Source of the DNA: Acidaminobacter sp964416305
GTDB lineage: Bacteria > Bacillota > Clostridia > Peptostreptococcales > Acidaminobacteraceae
Assembly (NCBI GenBank): GCA_964416305.1
Contig: CAYQDM010000001.1
Coordinates: forward strand, 1-64,000
Direction of reading: 5' to 3'
Length of the DNA stretch: 64,000 nt
Part shown: positions 24,644-33,511 of the stretch, piece after piece
Layout of the letters: every line of letters begins with the position of its first letter
How positions within the stretch are numbered: position 1 is the first letter of the stretch
Translations under genes and position numbers: made by a program
The notes under the pieces: model-generated
Told to the model about the DNA's origin: nothing
The model's database searches: none
The model's input: only the letters and a program-made list of their open reading frames with translations

Positions 24644-25804
24644 TCAATTGTTAAAGGCTTCTTTGACTTTCTCAAAAAACTTTTTTTCACCTTTGGGCTG
24701 GTCTGTTTTTTCCGCGCCAACCTTTTCACCCATGGACTCTGCAAAAGCTTTGAGGGCTTCTTTCTGCTTATCACTGAGTTTTGTCGGAATCTTAACTATA
24801 ACGCGAACATACTGATCACCGCGGCCATAACCATTCAGGACAGGAACGCCTTTTCCTTTAAGTCGGAAGGTTTTTCCACTTGGGGTACCTTCCGGAATTT
24901 TATAGGACACTTTTCCGTCAAGCGTAGGCACTGTGACCTCATCTCCAAGCACTGCCTGAGTGTAGGAGATCTCTATGTCACAGAAGATATCGTTGCCATC
25001 TCTCTTAAAGATGTCGTGGGCAAGCACCTTGAGGACGACGTAAACATCCCCTCTTGGTCCGCCTTTAGCGCCCAAATCGCCCTCTTCTCTGAGGGTCATC
25101 TGATTGCCGGTTGAGACACCTGCTGGTATTTTGATATCAATTGTGCGTTTCTTCTTGACTTTTCCTTTGCCCTTACAGGTGTGGCAAGGTTTCTCAATGG
25201 TTTTTCCAGTGCCGCCGCATGCTTGGCATGGCCGCACTGAAATAGTCTCGCCAAAGAGGCTGCGCTGGGCATATTTGACTTCGCCTGCACCGCCGCACTG
25301 TGCACATGTATTGACCTTTGAGCCTTCCTCGGCGCCGGTCCCGCCACAAGTGTGGCAGTCTTCAGTGCGATAGAACTCGATCTTTTTTTCGACGCCAAAA
25401 GCAGCTTCGACAAAGGTCAGTGTCAAGTCCACCCTGAGATCCGCGCCTTTGGTAGGTCCTGCGCGGCGTCCGCTTGAACGGAAACCGCCGAATCCACCTC
25501 CGAACATTTCATTCAGGATGTCCTCAAAGCCGCCAAAATCGCCAAAGCCACCAGCGCCGCCATATCCGCCCGTATTCTGGTTTACGCCGGCATGCCCGAA
25601 CTGATCATAAAGATTTCGCTTTTCAGTATCACTGAGAACTTCATAGGCCTCGTTGATCTCTTTAAATTTAGCTTCAGATTCTTTATTATCCGGGTTTTTG
25701 TCGGGATGGTACTTCATCGCCAGTTTTCTAAACGCTTTTTTTATTTCATCCTCTGAGGCACCTCTGGCGACGCCTAGAACCTCGTAATAATCCCTTTTAT
25801 CCAA
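24644..25804 (-). CDS. dnaJ: Chaperone DnaJ
   Basis: DnaJ is the Hsp40 partner that delivers unfolded clients to DnaK and stimulates its ATPase. The 386-aa protein has a J domain with the HPD motif (MKYHPDKNPDN), a G/F-rich linker (about 75-115), four zinc-finger repeats (CHTCGGTG, CAQCGGAG, CQACGGTG, CHTCKGKG) and the C-terminal client-binding region. The start appears to be TTG (TTGGATAAAAGG) as no ATG is near. It is the last gene of the hrcA operon. A hairpin lies in the 118-bp gap after dnaK. Confidence 0.97.
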   Translation of the reverse strand: MDKRDYYEVLGVARGASEDEIKKAFRKLAMKYHPDKNPDNKESEAKFKEINEAYEVLSDTEKRNLYDQFGHAGVNQNTGGYGGAGGFGDFGGFEDILNEMFGGGFGGFRSSGRRAGPTKGADLRVDLTLTFVEAAFGVEKKIEFYRTEDCHTCGGTGAEEGSKVNTCAQCGGAGEVKYAQRSLFGETISVRPCQACGGTGKTIEKPCHTCKGKGKVKKKRTIDIKIPAGVSTGNQMTLREEGDLGAKGGPRGDVYVVLKVLAHDIFKRDGNDIFCDIEISYTQAVLGDEVTVPTLDGKVSYKIPEGTPSGKTFRLKGKGVPVLNGYGRGDQYVRVIVKIPTKLSDKQKEALKAFAESMGEKVGAEKTDQPKGEKKFFEKVKEAFNN

Positions 25805-25862
25805 AATCCCTACCGCCTTTCTTTCGATGGATCGAAAAGACGCCTATGCAGATTAGTTTTGC

Positions 25863-25903
25863 AGGTGCCCAGCAAGGTCCAAATTTTGGGCTCACTGGGC
25901 ACT
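25863..25903 (-). promoter_or_regulatory. Hairpin in the dnaK-dnaJ gap
   Basis: On the minus strand GTGCCCAG and CTGGGCAC are perfect inverted arms around about 25 nt. No U-run follows. It may stabilise or partly terminate the mRNA between dnaK and dnaJ. Confidence 0.45.
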
Positions 25904-25922
25904 AGGCATCTCTTAAAATTAA

Positions 25923-27755
25923 TTAATCCACGACTTCGTAATCGGCGTCGACGACTGTGTCGTCTCCTGTTGGATGGGATGTCGAGTCACTTGCGCCAGC
26001 ATTGGCCTGAGCTTCTTGTGAAGCTTTCTCATACATTTTTTGCGCAATCGGATGGAACGCGTTGGTCAGTGCTTCAACAGCAGCTTTAATAGCTTCTGCG
26101 TCGCTGCCTTCCAGGGCTTTCTTCGCAGCTTCGATCTTCTCTTTGAGATCTGCTTTTTCTGACTCAGTCGCGGCATCGCCAATTTCGCCGAGGGCTTTTT
26201 CTGATTCATAAATCATATTGTCAGCATTATTTCTGACTTCAGCGAGTTCCTTAACTTTAAGATCTTCATCGGCAAACATCTCTGCTTCTCTGACTTTCTT
26301 CTGGATCTCTTCCTCGGTCAGATTGGTTGTCGCTGTTATGGTGATGTGCTGAGTCTTACCGGTGCCAAGATCCTTGGCACCGACGTGGACGATGCCGTTG
26401 GCGTCAATGTCAAAGGTGACTTCGATCTGAGGCACGCCGCGTCTTGCAGGAGGAATGCCGTCGAGCTGGAATCGGCCAAGGGTAACGTTGTCCTTGGACA
26501 TTGGACGCTCACCCTGCAGAACGTGAATATCGACCGCAGTCTGGTTGTCCGCCGCAGTGGAGAAAATCTGGCTCTTTTTGGTAGGAATGGTGGTGTTTCT
26601 CTCGATCAGCTTGGTGAAGACACCGCCGAGGGTCTCAATGCCAAGGGAAAGCGGCGTGACGTCCAGGAGCAGAACGTCGTGAACTTCGCCGGAGAGAACG
26701 CCTGCCTGAATGGCAGCGCCAAGGGCGACACACTCATCCGGGTTAATGCCTTTATGCGGCTCTTTGTTGGTGTATTTCTTGACTACGGCCTGCACTGCAG
26801 GTGTTCTTGTAGATCCGCCTACGAGGATGACCTGATCGAGCTCTCCTGGTTGGAGGTTCGCGTCAGCGAGGGCTTTCTTGAGTGGCTCAATAGTCAAATT
26901 CACTAGATGTTCTGTCAACTGGTCGAATTTCGCGCGTGTCAAATCCATATTGAGGTGAAGAGGACCATCTGCTGTCGCAGTGATGAACGGCAGATTGATA
27001 TTCGTAGTTTGAACAGTCGAAAGCTCTTTCTTAGCTTTTTCAGCTGCTTCTTTCAAGCGCTGATGAGCCATTCTGTCTTTTATAAGGTCGATGCCATTCT
27101 CTTTCTTAAAGCTGTCAGCAAGGAAGTTGACGACTACTTCGTCAAAGTCATCACCGCCAAGGTGGTTGTTGCCGTTAGTCGCGAGAACTTCAAACACGCC
27201 GTCTCCAATTTCCAGGACGGAGACGTCAAAGGTGCCGCCGCCAAGGTCGAAAACGAGAATCTTCTGCTGCTTGTCAGTTTTATCGAGGCCATAAGAAAGG
27301 GACGCAGCCGTTGGCTCGTTGATGATCCGCTTGACGTCGAGACCTGCAATTCTGCCAGCGTCTTTAGTCGCTTGACGCTGAGCGTCCGAGAAGTACGCCG
27401 GAACAGTGATGACGGCTTCGGTGACTTTTTCGCCAAGGTAAGCTTCAGCGTCAGCTTTGAGCTTCTGAAGGATCATTGCGGAGATATCCTGTGGCGTATA
27501 ATTCTTTCCGTCAATTTCGACATGGAAATCTTTACCCATGTTGCGCTTAATGGAAGCTATGGTTCTCTCAGGATTTGTAATTGCCTGACGCTTAGCTGTT
27601 TCTCCGACGAGTCGCTCACCGCTCTTGGTGAAAGCAACTACAGAAGGGGTGGTTCTGTTGCCTTCAGCGTTTGGAATTACAACCGGCTCTCCGCCCTCGA
27701 GAACAGAGACGCAGGAATTGGTGGTGCCAAGGTCAATACCTATAACTTTTGCCAT
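25923..27755 (-). CDS. dnaK: Chaperone DnaK (Hsp70)
   Basis: A 610-aa Hsp70 chaperone. The ATPase domain opens with IGIDLGTTNSCVSV and contains DLGGGTFDVSVL and VGGSTRTPAV. The linker and substrate-binding domain (VLLLDVTPLSLGIETLGG) follow, and the C-terminus ends in the acidic DADYEVVD. The length is typical of Gram-positive DnaK, which lacks a segment of the ATPase domain found in Proteobacteria. It lies 86 bp downstream of grpE, with AGGAGG before the ATG. Confidence 0.98.
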   Translation of the reverse strand: MAKVIGIDLGTTNSCVSVLEGGEPVVIPNAEGNRTTPSVVAFTKSGERLVGETAKRQAITNPERTIASIKRNMGKDFHVEIDGKNYTPQDISAMILQKLKADAEAYLGEKVTEAVITVPAYFSDAQRQATKDAGRIAGLDVKRIINEPTAASLSYGLDKTDKQQKILVFDLGGGTFDVSVLEIGDGVFEVLATNGNNHLGGDDFDEVVVNFLADSFKKENGIDLIKDRMAHQRLKEAAEKAKKELSTVQTTNINLPFITATADGPLHLNMDLTRAKFDQLTEHLVNLTIEPLKKALADANLQPGELDQVILVGGSTRTPAVQAVVKKYTNKEPHKGINPDECVALGAAIQAGVLSGEVHDVLLLDVTPLSLGIETLGGVFTKLIERNTTIPTKKSQIFSTAADNQTAVDIHVLQGERPMSKDNVTLGRFQLDGIPPARRGVPQIEVTFDIDANGIVHVGAKDLGTGKTQHITITATTNLTEEEIQKKVREAEMFADEDLKVKELAEVRNNADNMIYESEKALGEIGDAATESEKADLKEKIEAAKKALEGSDAEAIKAAVEALTNAFHPIAQKMYEKASQEAQANAGASDSTSHPTGDDTVVDADYEVVD

Positions 27756-27841
27756 TCTGATTTCCTCCTAATATAAAGTCAGATTAATTGTGATTTATAA
27801 TTGATGAGAGATAGACTCAGCAAAACTGCAAGACAAGCGGA

Positions 27842-28417
27842 TTAATGCGCGGCTACTTTAACCATGGACGGACGAATCACCTTTTGGTTTAAGGTGTAGC
27901 CTTTTTGGAACTCATCGAGGATCGTTTCAGGTGCTACGCCTTCAGCGGCCTCCGTCATAACCGCGTGATGCAGGACCGGATCGAAGATCTGACCGACTGC
28001 CTCAATGGACTGTACGCCATAGTCGTTCAAAAGGTCATTCAGGCTCTTTCGAATCATTTCTATGCCGCTGATGAGATTTTTGTTCTCTTCGCAGTCGTAA
28101 TCCACTGCGCTTAACGCTCTGTCAAAATTGTCGAGGACTTTCAGAAGATCGACGACGAGTTTTTCGTTACCGAACTTGATCAGCTCCTGCTTTTCTTTTT
28201 CAACGCGTCTTCTGTAGTTTTGATATTCAGCGGTCAGACGCAGGAAGGCATCGTTTTTGGCAGCCAACTCTTGTGTCAGGCGCTGAACTTCCTTTTCTGC
28301 TTCGTTTACCGGTGTCTCGGGTGTTTCCGGGAGACCATCGGCCACCTCATTTTCCTTTGACTGGAACGGATCCGCTTCAAGTACGGGTTCCTGCTCCTTA
28401 TGCGTTTGTTTTTTCAA
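27842..28417 (-). CDS. grpE: Nucleotide exchange factor GrpE
   Basis: GrpE releases ADP from DnaK. The 191-aa protein has an acidic, variable N-terminus, a long coiled-coil helix (about 40-90, including AEYQNYRRRVEKEKQELIKF) and a C-terminal beta domain ending in GYTLNQKVIRPSMVKVA, the family signature. The start is TTG six bases after AGGTG. It is 18 bp after hrcA. Confidence 0.96.
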   Translation of the reverse strand: MKKQTHKEQEPVLEADPFQSKENEVADGLPETPETPVNEAEKEVQRLTQELAAKNDAFLRLTAEYQNYRRRVEKEKQELIKFGNEKLVVDLLKVLDNFDRALSAVDYDCEENKNLISGIEMIRKSLNDLLNDYGVQSIEAVGQIFDPVLHHAVMTEAAEGVAPETILDEFQKGYTLNQKVIRPSMVKVAAH

Positions 28418-28435
28418 TCTTTACACCTGCCTGTC

Positions 28436-29464
28436 TTATAAGTGGATGCCGGAAAAAAGCTCGGATAAAGTTTCCCTGATATAGTTCACCATGGTCATGG
28501 TGTGGCCATAATCCATGCGGGTCGGTCCCAAAAGTGCGATCTTGCCGGCCGCCGCATTATTAACACGGTAAGGCGTTGAAACCACGCTGCAGCTGGAAAA
28601 TGCCTCAAGACCAATTTCCGAACCAATTCTGACGGAAATGCCTTCATGCTCGAGAACGCCAATCAGACGTTCCACAATTTTGTTTTGTTCGAGGGCTTCT
28701 GAAAGGGATTTTGCTTTTTGTCTCTCTTCAAAGTCCTGCATGGCGTAGATCCTGTCTTTGCCTTCAATGACATACTCAAGTCGGTCGAATTCCCTGAAAG
28801 TCTCTCTGACAATGGGGAGGAGATACTCGAGCACACGGCGGTACTCAGGATATTCCACCATAAGAGCGCCCATTTTCCTGATGTCGATCTCTTCAATATG
28901 TCGCTCATTGAAACGTTCCCGGATAAGATCTGAAAGGGTATCCAATTCATTTTGCTCGACATCTACGAAATCAATTGGGATCGACTTAAAAACCCCTGAA
29001 TCCGCTACAAGAATCATCAGCACTTTTGAGTGAATGATTTTGACCAGCCTGAAGTTTGTCAGCCGGCTCTTCTTGAATTGAGGCAGTGAAATGACGGAAA
29101 CCATGCCGGTTAACTGACTCAGCAACTGAGCAGCCTGTCTGACGACGTCCTCAACTTCGATCAGGTTGCCGTGAAGGAGCCCTTTGATGAGATCCATCTG
29201 ATCCTTGTCAATGGGGCCATCCGTCAGCAAGCGGTCGACGTAGAGCCGGTACCCTTCCTCAGAAGGAATGCGTCCGGCCGATGTATGAGGTTGAAGCAGG
29301 TACCCCAGTTCTTCAAGGTCCGCCATTTCATTTCTTATGGTCGCGGAACTGATGCCAACGGGGAACTTCTTGGCTATTGTTCTGGAGCCTACGGGCTGAG
29401 CGGTATCGATGAAATCATCAATTATCAGCTTCAGTATTCGCAACTTACGATCGTTGATTTGCAT
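28436..29464 (-). CDS. hrcA: Heat-inducible transcription repressor HrcA
   Basis: HrcA represses the dnaK operon by binding CIRCE and loses activity on heat stress until refolded by GroEL. The 342-aa protein has an N-terminal winged helix (RKLRILKLIIDDFIDTAQPVGSRTIAKKF) and the PHTSAGRIPSEEGYRLYVD signature. It is the first gene of the operon, 19 bp downstream of an exact CIRCE element, so it is autoregulated. Confidence 0.97.
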   Translation of the reverse strand: MQINDRKLRILKLIIDDFIDTAQPVGSRTIAKKFPVGISSATIRNEMADLEELGYLLQPHTSAGRIPSEEGYRLYVDRLLTDGPIDKDQMDLIKGLLHGNLIEVEDVVRQAAQLLSQLTGMVSVISLPQFKKSRLTNFRLVKIIHSKVLMILVADSGVFKSIPIDFVDVEQNELDTLSDLIRERFNERHIEEIDIRKMGALMVEYPEYRRVLEYLLPIVRETFREFDRLEYVIEGKDRIYAMQDFEERQKAKSLSEALEQNKIVERLIGVLEHEGISVRIGSEIGLEAFSSCSVVSTPYRVNNAAAGKIALLGPTRMDYGHTMTMVNYIRETLSELFSGIHL

Positions 29465-29482
29465 GCCTTCACATCCTTGTTG

Positions 29483-29509
29483 TTAGCACTCATGTTTGAC
29501 GAGTGCTAA
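29483..29509 (-). promoter_or_regulatory. CIRCE operator
   Basis: TTAGCACTC-N9-GAGTGCTAA matches the consensus in all 18 arm positions. It lies directly after the predicted start site and before hrcA, the classical HrcA target. Confidence 0.98.
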
Positions 29510-29522
29510 CTCGATCAAATTT

Positions 29523-29551
29523 AGAATACCACCGCCTCCTTCACCTGTCAA
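29523..29551 (-). promoter_or_regulatory. SigA promoter of hrcA-grpE-dnaK-dnaJ
   Basis: On the minus strand TTGACA (29546-29551), 17 bp, TATTCT (29523-29528). The predicted start near 29516 puts CIRCE at the beginning of the transcript. Confidence 0.9.
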
Positions 29552-29613
29552 GGGTTTCTCTGAAAAACGCAGAAAAAGGAAAACGAAAACCTATCTTACT
29601 ATGGGTGAGGGAT

Positions 29614-29665
29614 AAAAAAAGGATGTTAAAGGAAAGCCGCAGTGTTCTCAGGCCCCTCAACATCC
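29614..29665 (-). terminator. Long-loop terminator of hemW
   Basis: On the minus strand GGATGTTGAGG pairs (two mismatches) with CCTTTAACATCC around about 22 nt that can form an inner GCC/GGC stem; seven T follow. It lies about 85 bp after the hemW stop. Confidence 0.75.
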
Positions 29666-29749
29666 ATTTTGCCCAAATCATTCGAATGAGGTGTCATGGG
29701 CCAATAGAATGCCTGCCCGTGTCACTGCACACATTGGCATCAGTAACAT

Positions 29750-30880
29750 TCATTCAAAGAATTCTATAATAACTGCGTTGGCAAAATCCAGTCCTGCCTC
29801 AGTCAGTCTCAGCCTCTCCCCCTGCAGGTCAATCCAGCCTGTCCCTTTGAGTTTTTCAATGGCGCCTTTCTTTTCATCCGGGAAGGATTTTCCGTACCGT
29901 GCCTGATACAGCGAATAGGGGATCCCCTCAGAAAGTCTGAGGCGCAGCATGATCCACTCTTTTTCGTCCTCCTCAGGGCTGATGGCTTCCTCTGAAACAA
30001 CGGGCAGCATTTCATGGTTCAAATCATGAATATAACGGTTGAGATCCGAAGTGTTTTCGTAGCGCACACCATTCAGATATCCGTGGGCAGACAACCCAAT
30101 AGCCGCATAGGAACCGCAGTTCCAATAATTCAAATTATGCCGGCATTCTTTACCCGGCTTGGCATAGTTCGAAATTTCATAATGTTGGTATCCCCATTCT
30201 CTCAGAACTTCGCGGATCCTGTGGTCCATCTCGCGTTCCAAAGATTCCTCCGGCAGCTTCAGGAGCCCCTGACGCTCCATTCTGTCAAAAGGCGTGCCCT
30301 CTTCAATTTTCAAACCATATGCCGACACATGTTCCGGATCAAATTGTTTCACCCAGCTCAGCGTCTCGTCTATGGCGGACAATGTCTGTCCGGGCAGTCC
30401 CGTCATCAGATCCAGGTTGATATTGTCGAAACCCGTCTGGCGCAAAGCTCCAAAGGCTGTCCCAACCTCTTCCGGTGAATGAATGCGTCCAATGGTCTTC
30501 AGCAGGCGGTAGTCCATACTCTGGACGCCCATACTGAAGCGGTTGACGCCAATACTTTTAAGCGTCCTTGCTAAAGTTAAATTGACGGATTCCGGATTGC
30601 CTTCAACACTCCATTCAGAAAGTGAAGATAAATCAAAATAGCGTTCAATCAGCCTGGAGAGTCTGTGCCAATCCTTGGTCTCCAGCAGTGTCGGTGTTCC
30701 ACCGCCAATAAAGATGGTTTCTGGCTTTAACAGGCCATAACGGGCTGCATGAAGACGCACTTCCTTCTCAAGGGCATCCATATAATCCTCTCGCCGGCTC
30801 AAATCCGGCATGGAGCAAAAATCGCAGTAGTAGCATTTGCTCCGGCAGAACGGAATGTGAACATATAATCCCAGACTCAT
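29750..30880 (-). CDS. hemW: Heme chaperone HemW (HemN-like radical SAM)
   Basis: This 376-aa radical-SAM protein was long named coproporphyrinogen oxidase; members of this branch bind and transfer heme rather than oxidise porphyrinogen. The motif CRSKCYYCDF has the three cluster cysteines of the CxxxCxxC type plus the HemW-type CDF ending, and lacks the extra cysteine of true HemN. A C-terminal winged-helix-like domain follows (about 310-376). It sits between lepA and hrcA, its standard place in Firmicutes. Confidence 0.92.
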   Translation of the reverse strand: MSLGLYVHIPFCRSKCYYCDFCSMPDLSRREDYMDALEKEVRLHAARYGLLKPETIFIGGGTPTLLETKDWHRLSRLIERYFDLSSLSEWSVEGNPESVNLTLARTLKSIGVNRFSMGVQSMDYRLLKTIGRIHSPEEVGTAFGALRQTGFDNINLDLMTGLPGQTLSAIDETLSWVKQFDPEHVSAYGLKIEEGTPFDRMERQGLLKLPEESLEREMDHRIREVLREWGYQHYEISNYAKPGKECRHNLNYWNCGSYAAIGLSAHGYLNGVRYENTSDLNRYIHDLNHEMLPVVSEEAISPEEDEKEWIMLRLRLSEGIPYSLYQARYGKSFPDEKKGAIEKLKGTGWIDLQGERLRLTEAGLDFANAVIIEFFE

Positions 30881-30941
30881 TTGACTCCTCCGTTTCAGTG
30901 ATTGGCAGTCGCCAGCACCCCGTTTTTCCCAAAAGACGAAC

Positions 30942-30976
30942 GCGGCTCTTCCCCGGTCATCCCGGAGAAAAGCCGC
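30942..30976 (-). terminator. Hairpin downstream of lepA
   Basis: On the minus strand GCGGCTTTTCTCCGG pairs with CCGGGGAAGAGCCGC (15 positions, with wobble) around GATGA, followed by a loose GTTCGTCTTTT. It is 26 bp after the lepA stop and before hemW; probably a partial terminator. Confidence 0.7.
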
Positions 30977-31002
30977 ATAAGAAAAGTTATGGCTGATTAT
31001 GA

Positions 31003-32823
31003 TTATTTGTTGTCGTCATACTTGAGAACCTCGAGGAATGCCTGCTGCGGTACTTCCACGGAACCCAGCTGACGCATCTTCTTCTTGCCTTCCTTCTGCT
31101 TCTCCAGCAGCTTTTTCTTACGCGAGATGTCCCCGCCGTAACATTTGGCCAGAACGTCTTTTCTCAGCGCGCTGATGGTCTCCCTGGCAATGATATTGCT
31201 GCCGATGGAAGCCTGAATTGGCACCGCAAACTGATGGCGCGGAATGACTTCCTTAAGTTTCTCGCAAATGACGCGGCCTCTCGATACTGCCTTGGTGGCA
31301 TGCACGATCATAGAGAAAGCGTCGATCAGATCCTTGTTGAGAAGAACATCCAGCTTGACCAGGTCCGACTCGCGATATTCCTTAAATTCATAATCCAGCG
31401 ATCCGTAACCGCGTGTCTTTGACTTCAGTGCATCAAAGAAATCGTAAATAACTTCGTTCAGCGGGAGCTCGTAATGAAGTCTGACGCGCTTTGCATCCAG
31501 ATAATCCATGGAGAGCATAACGCCCCGTCGATTTTGGCACAGCTCCATAATGTTGCCCACGTATTCAGTCGGGCAGAAAATATGCGCATCAACAATTGGT
31601 TCTTCCATAGTCAAAATGGACTGGCGATCCGGCAGGTTTGTCGGATTCTGGACCATGACCACCTCACCGTCCGTTTTGGTGATCCTGTATATAACGCTTG
31701 GCGACGTCGCAATCAAATCCAGATCGAATTCCCGTTCAAGCCTCTGCTGAATAATTTCAAGATGCAGCAGTCCAAGAAAGCCGCAGCGGAAACCAAAGCC
31801 GAGCGCTACTGAGGTTTCAGGTTCGAAAGTCAGTGCAGCATCATTGAGTTGAAGCTTTTCAAGGGCGTCGCGAATCACATCATAGCTTTCGCCTTCTGCA
31901 GGATAAATGCCGCAGTAGACCATAGGCTGGGCCTTTTTGTATCCCGGGAGCGGCTCGGGTGCAGGCCGGTCCGCTTCCGTAATGGTGTCGCCGACACGGC
32001 AATCTATGACGTTCTTGATGCTCGCCGTTATATACCCGACATCTCCCGCCTTCAGAACCCCAACAGGTGCAGCGCCGGGGATGAAGATGCCCACTTCGAC
32101 GACCTCGAAAACCTTTTTCGCAGCCATCATCATAATTTTGGTTCCTTTTTTGACCTGACCCTCTTTTATTCGAACGATCGCCACCGCGCCGCGGTAGGAG
32201 TCGTAGTAAGAGTCAAAGATCAGGGCTTTCAGCGGCCCTTCCTCATCACCTGCTGGCGCTGGCACTTTATGTACCACGGCCTCAAGGACATCTTCAATAT
32301 TCAGGCCGTCTTTGGCGGAAATCAGCGGCGCGTCCTCTGCGAGGATACCTATGACCTCCTCAATTTCATGCTTGATTTCATCCGGTCTTGCGCTCGGCAA
32401 GTCAATTTTGTTCAGAACCGGCACAATTTCAAGGCCCTGCATGTCCGCGAGATGAACATTTGCAAGCGTCTGGGCTTCAACACCCTGTGAAGCGTCGACC
32501 ACCAGAACTGCACCTTCACAGGCGGCAAGACTTCTGGAGACTTCATAAGTAAAATCCACGTGGCCAGGGGTGTCAATCAGATTCAAAATGTATTCTTCGC
32601 CGTCTTTAGCTTTATAAACGAGGCGCGTGGTTTGCAGCTTGATTGTTATGCCGCGCTCCCGCTCCAGGTCCATGGTATCCAGGATTTGGTCCTTCATTTC
32701 ACGTTGAGTCAGAAGTCCCGTCGTCTGGATTAAGCGATCCGCCAGAGTCGACTTACCGTGGTCAATGTGCGCAATGATGCTGAAGTTCCTTATTTTGTCC
32801 TGTCGATTCAAGTGTTTCGACAT
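31003..32823 (-). CDS. lepA: Elongation factor 4 (LepA)
   Basis: EF4 is a ribosomal GTPase with back-translocation activity in vitro and a role in 30S biogenesis or initiation. The 606-aa product has G1 AHIDHGKSTL, G3 DTPGH, G4 NKIDLP, EF-G-like domains and the LepA-specific C-terminal domain ending QKEGKKKMRQLGSVEVPQ. Start ATG follows AGGAGG. It is divergent from rpsT. Confidence 0.97.
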   Translation of the reverse strand: MSKHLNRQDKIRNFSIIAHIDHGKSTLADRLIQTTGLLTQREMKDQILDTMDLERERGITIKLQTTRLVYKAKDGEEYILNLIDTPGHVDFTYEVSRSLAACEGAVLVVDASQGVEAQTLANVHLADMQGLEIVPVLNKIDLPSARPDEIKHEIEEVIGILAEDAPLISAKDGLNIEDVLEAVVHKVPAPAGDEEGPLKALIFDSYYDSYRGAVAIVRIKEGQVKKGTKIMMMAAKKVFEVVEVGIFIPGAAPVGVLKAGDVGYITASIKNVIDCRVGDTITEADRPAPEPLPGYKKAQPMVYCGIYPAEGESYDVIRDALEKLQLNDAALTFEPETSVALGFGFRCGFLGLLHLEIIQQRLEREFDLDLIATSPSVIYRITKTDGEVVMVQNPTNLPDRQSILTMEEPIVDAHIFCPTEYVGNIMELCQNRRGVMLSMDYLDAKRVRLHYELPLNEVIYDFFDALKSKTRGYGSLDYEFKEYRESDLVKLDVLLNKDLIDAFSMIVHATKAVSRGRVICEKLKEVIPRHQFAVPIQASIGSNIIARETISALRKDVLAKCYGGDISRKKKLLEKQKEGKKKMRQLGSVEVPQQAFLEVLKYDDNK

Positions 32824-32955
32824 GAAATGTATTCCTCCTATTTAGTGCTGTTCAAAGTGTCGCTGAACCTTAAAATTCCAGTCAATTATAACACAGCGGC
32901 CAACCCTTCACAACGAGAATGTGATAAGCTTATTGTAAATTGCTTGTAATTATCG

Positions 32956-32984
32956 TTGCTTTTTATAAATCGACGTGATAGAAT
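32956..32984 (+). promoter_or_regulatory. SigA promoter of rpsT
   Basis: TTGCTT (32956-32961), 17 bp, TAGAAT (32979-32984). The -35 region reads TTGCTTTTT, as at rnpB and rpsU. The leader is about 30 nt. Confidence 0.9.
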
Positions 32985-33020
32985 ACTTTTGTTGAACATC
33001 TAAGTGGGAGGTGAAAGTAA

Positions 33021-33290
33021 ATGGCAAATATAAAATCTGCCGAGAAAAGAATTTCAGTTATCAAAAAGAAGACGCTTTTGAACAAGTCCCGCAAATCTGC
33101 TCTTAAGACTGCAGAGAAGCGTTTCCTCGAGGCAATCGCAGCTGGCAACAAGGCACTCGCTCAGGAAAAGTTGACTTTCGTTGAGAAAAAGCTTTCCCAG
33201 GCTGCTGCTAAAGGTACCATTCATAAGAATGCGGCTTCAAGAAAGATTTCCCGTCTCAATAAGCGTCTCAAAGACATGATCGCTGGATAA
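33021..33290 (+). CDS. rpsT: 30S ribosomal protein S20
   Basis: S20 binds 16S rRNA helices h9 and h44 near the base of the 30S body. The 89-aa protein is very basic (ANIKSAEKRISVIKKKTLLN; ends SRLNKRLKDMIAG) and of normal length. GGGAGGTG precedes the ATG. It is a single-gene unit on the plus strand with its own promoter and terminator. Confidence 0.97.
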   Translation: MANIKSAEKRISVIKKKTLLNKSRKSALKTAEKRFLEAIAAGNKALAQEKLTFVEKKLSQAAAKGTIHKNAASRKISRLNKRLKDMIAG

Positions 33291-33372
33291 ACTTTCTTAA
33301 ACGCCGTCACGTTCCCCAAGAAAGTGTTCACTTTCAAATAAGTTGAGCCGTTGAGAAATCAACTTGTCAAAT

Positions 33373-33417
33373 AAGCGTATGATCTTATCATAAGATCATA
33401 CGCTTTTTTATTTTTTG
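33373..33417 (+). terminator. Intrinsic terminator of rpsT
   Basis: AAGCGTATGATCTTA and TAAGATCATACGCTT are perfect 15-base arms around a three-base loop, followed by TTTTATTTTTT. The bases from 33418 to the holA stop at 33512 hold nothing I can recognise. Confidence 0.95.
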
Positions 33418-33511
33418 TCGCGTATGGATTGCGGACCCCGTTGATTTGGAATTCCGGCGAATGGGCGTTTAGGCAGCGGAGCCCCACCCTTTTGAGCGGC
33501 GCGCTGCGACT

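Noticed and set aside
26907..27776. A 289-codon open frame on the plus strand opposite dnaK
   Set aside because: It is the complement of a highly conserved gene with strong codon bias; the translation has no family features and no ribosome-binding site.
31849..32490. A 213-codon open frame opposite lepA
   Set aside because: Antisense shadow of the G-domain; low-complexity, with no start signal.
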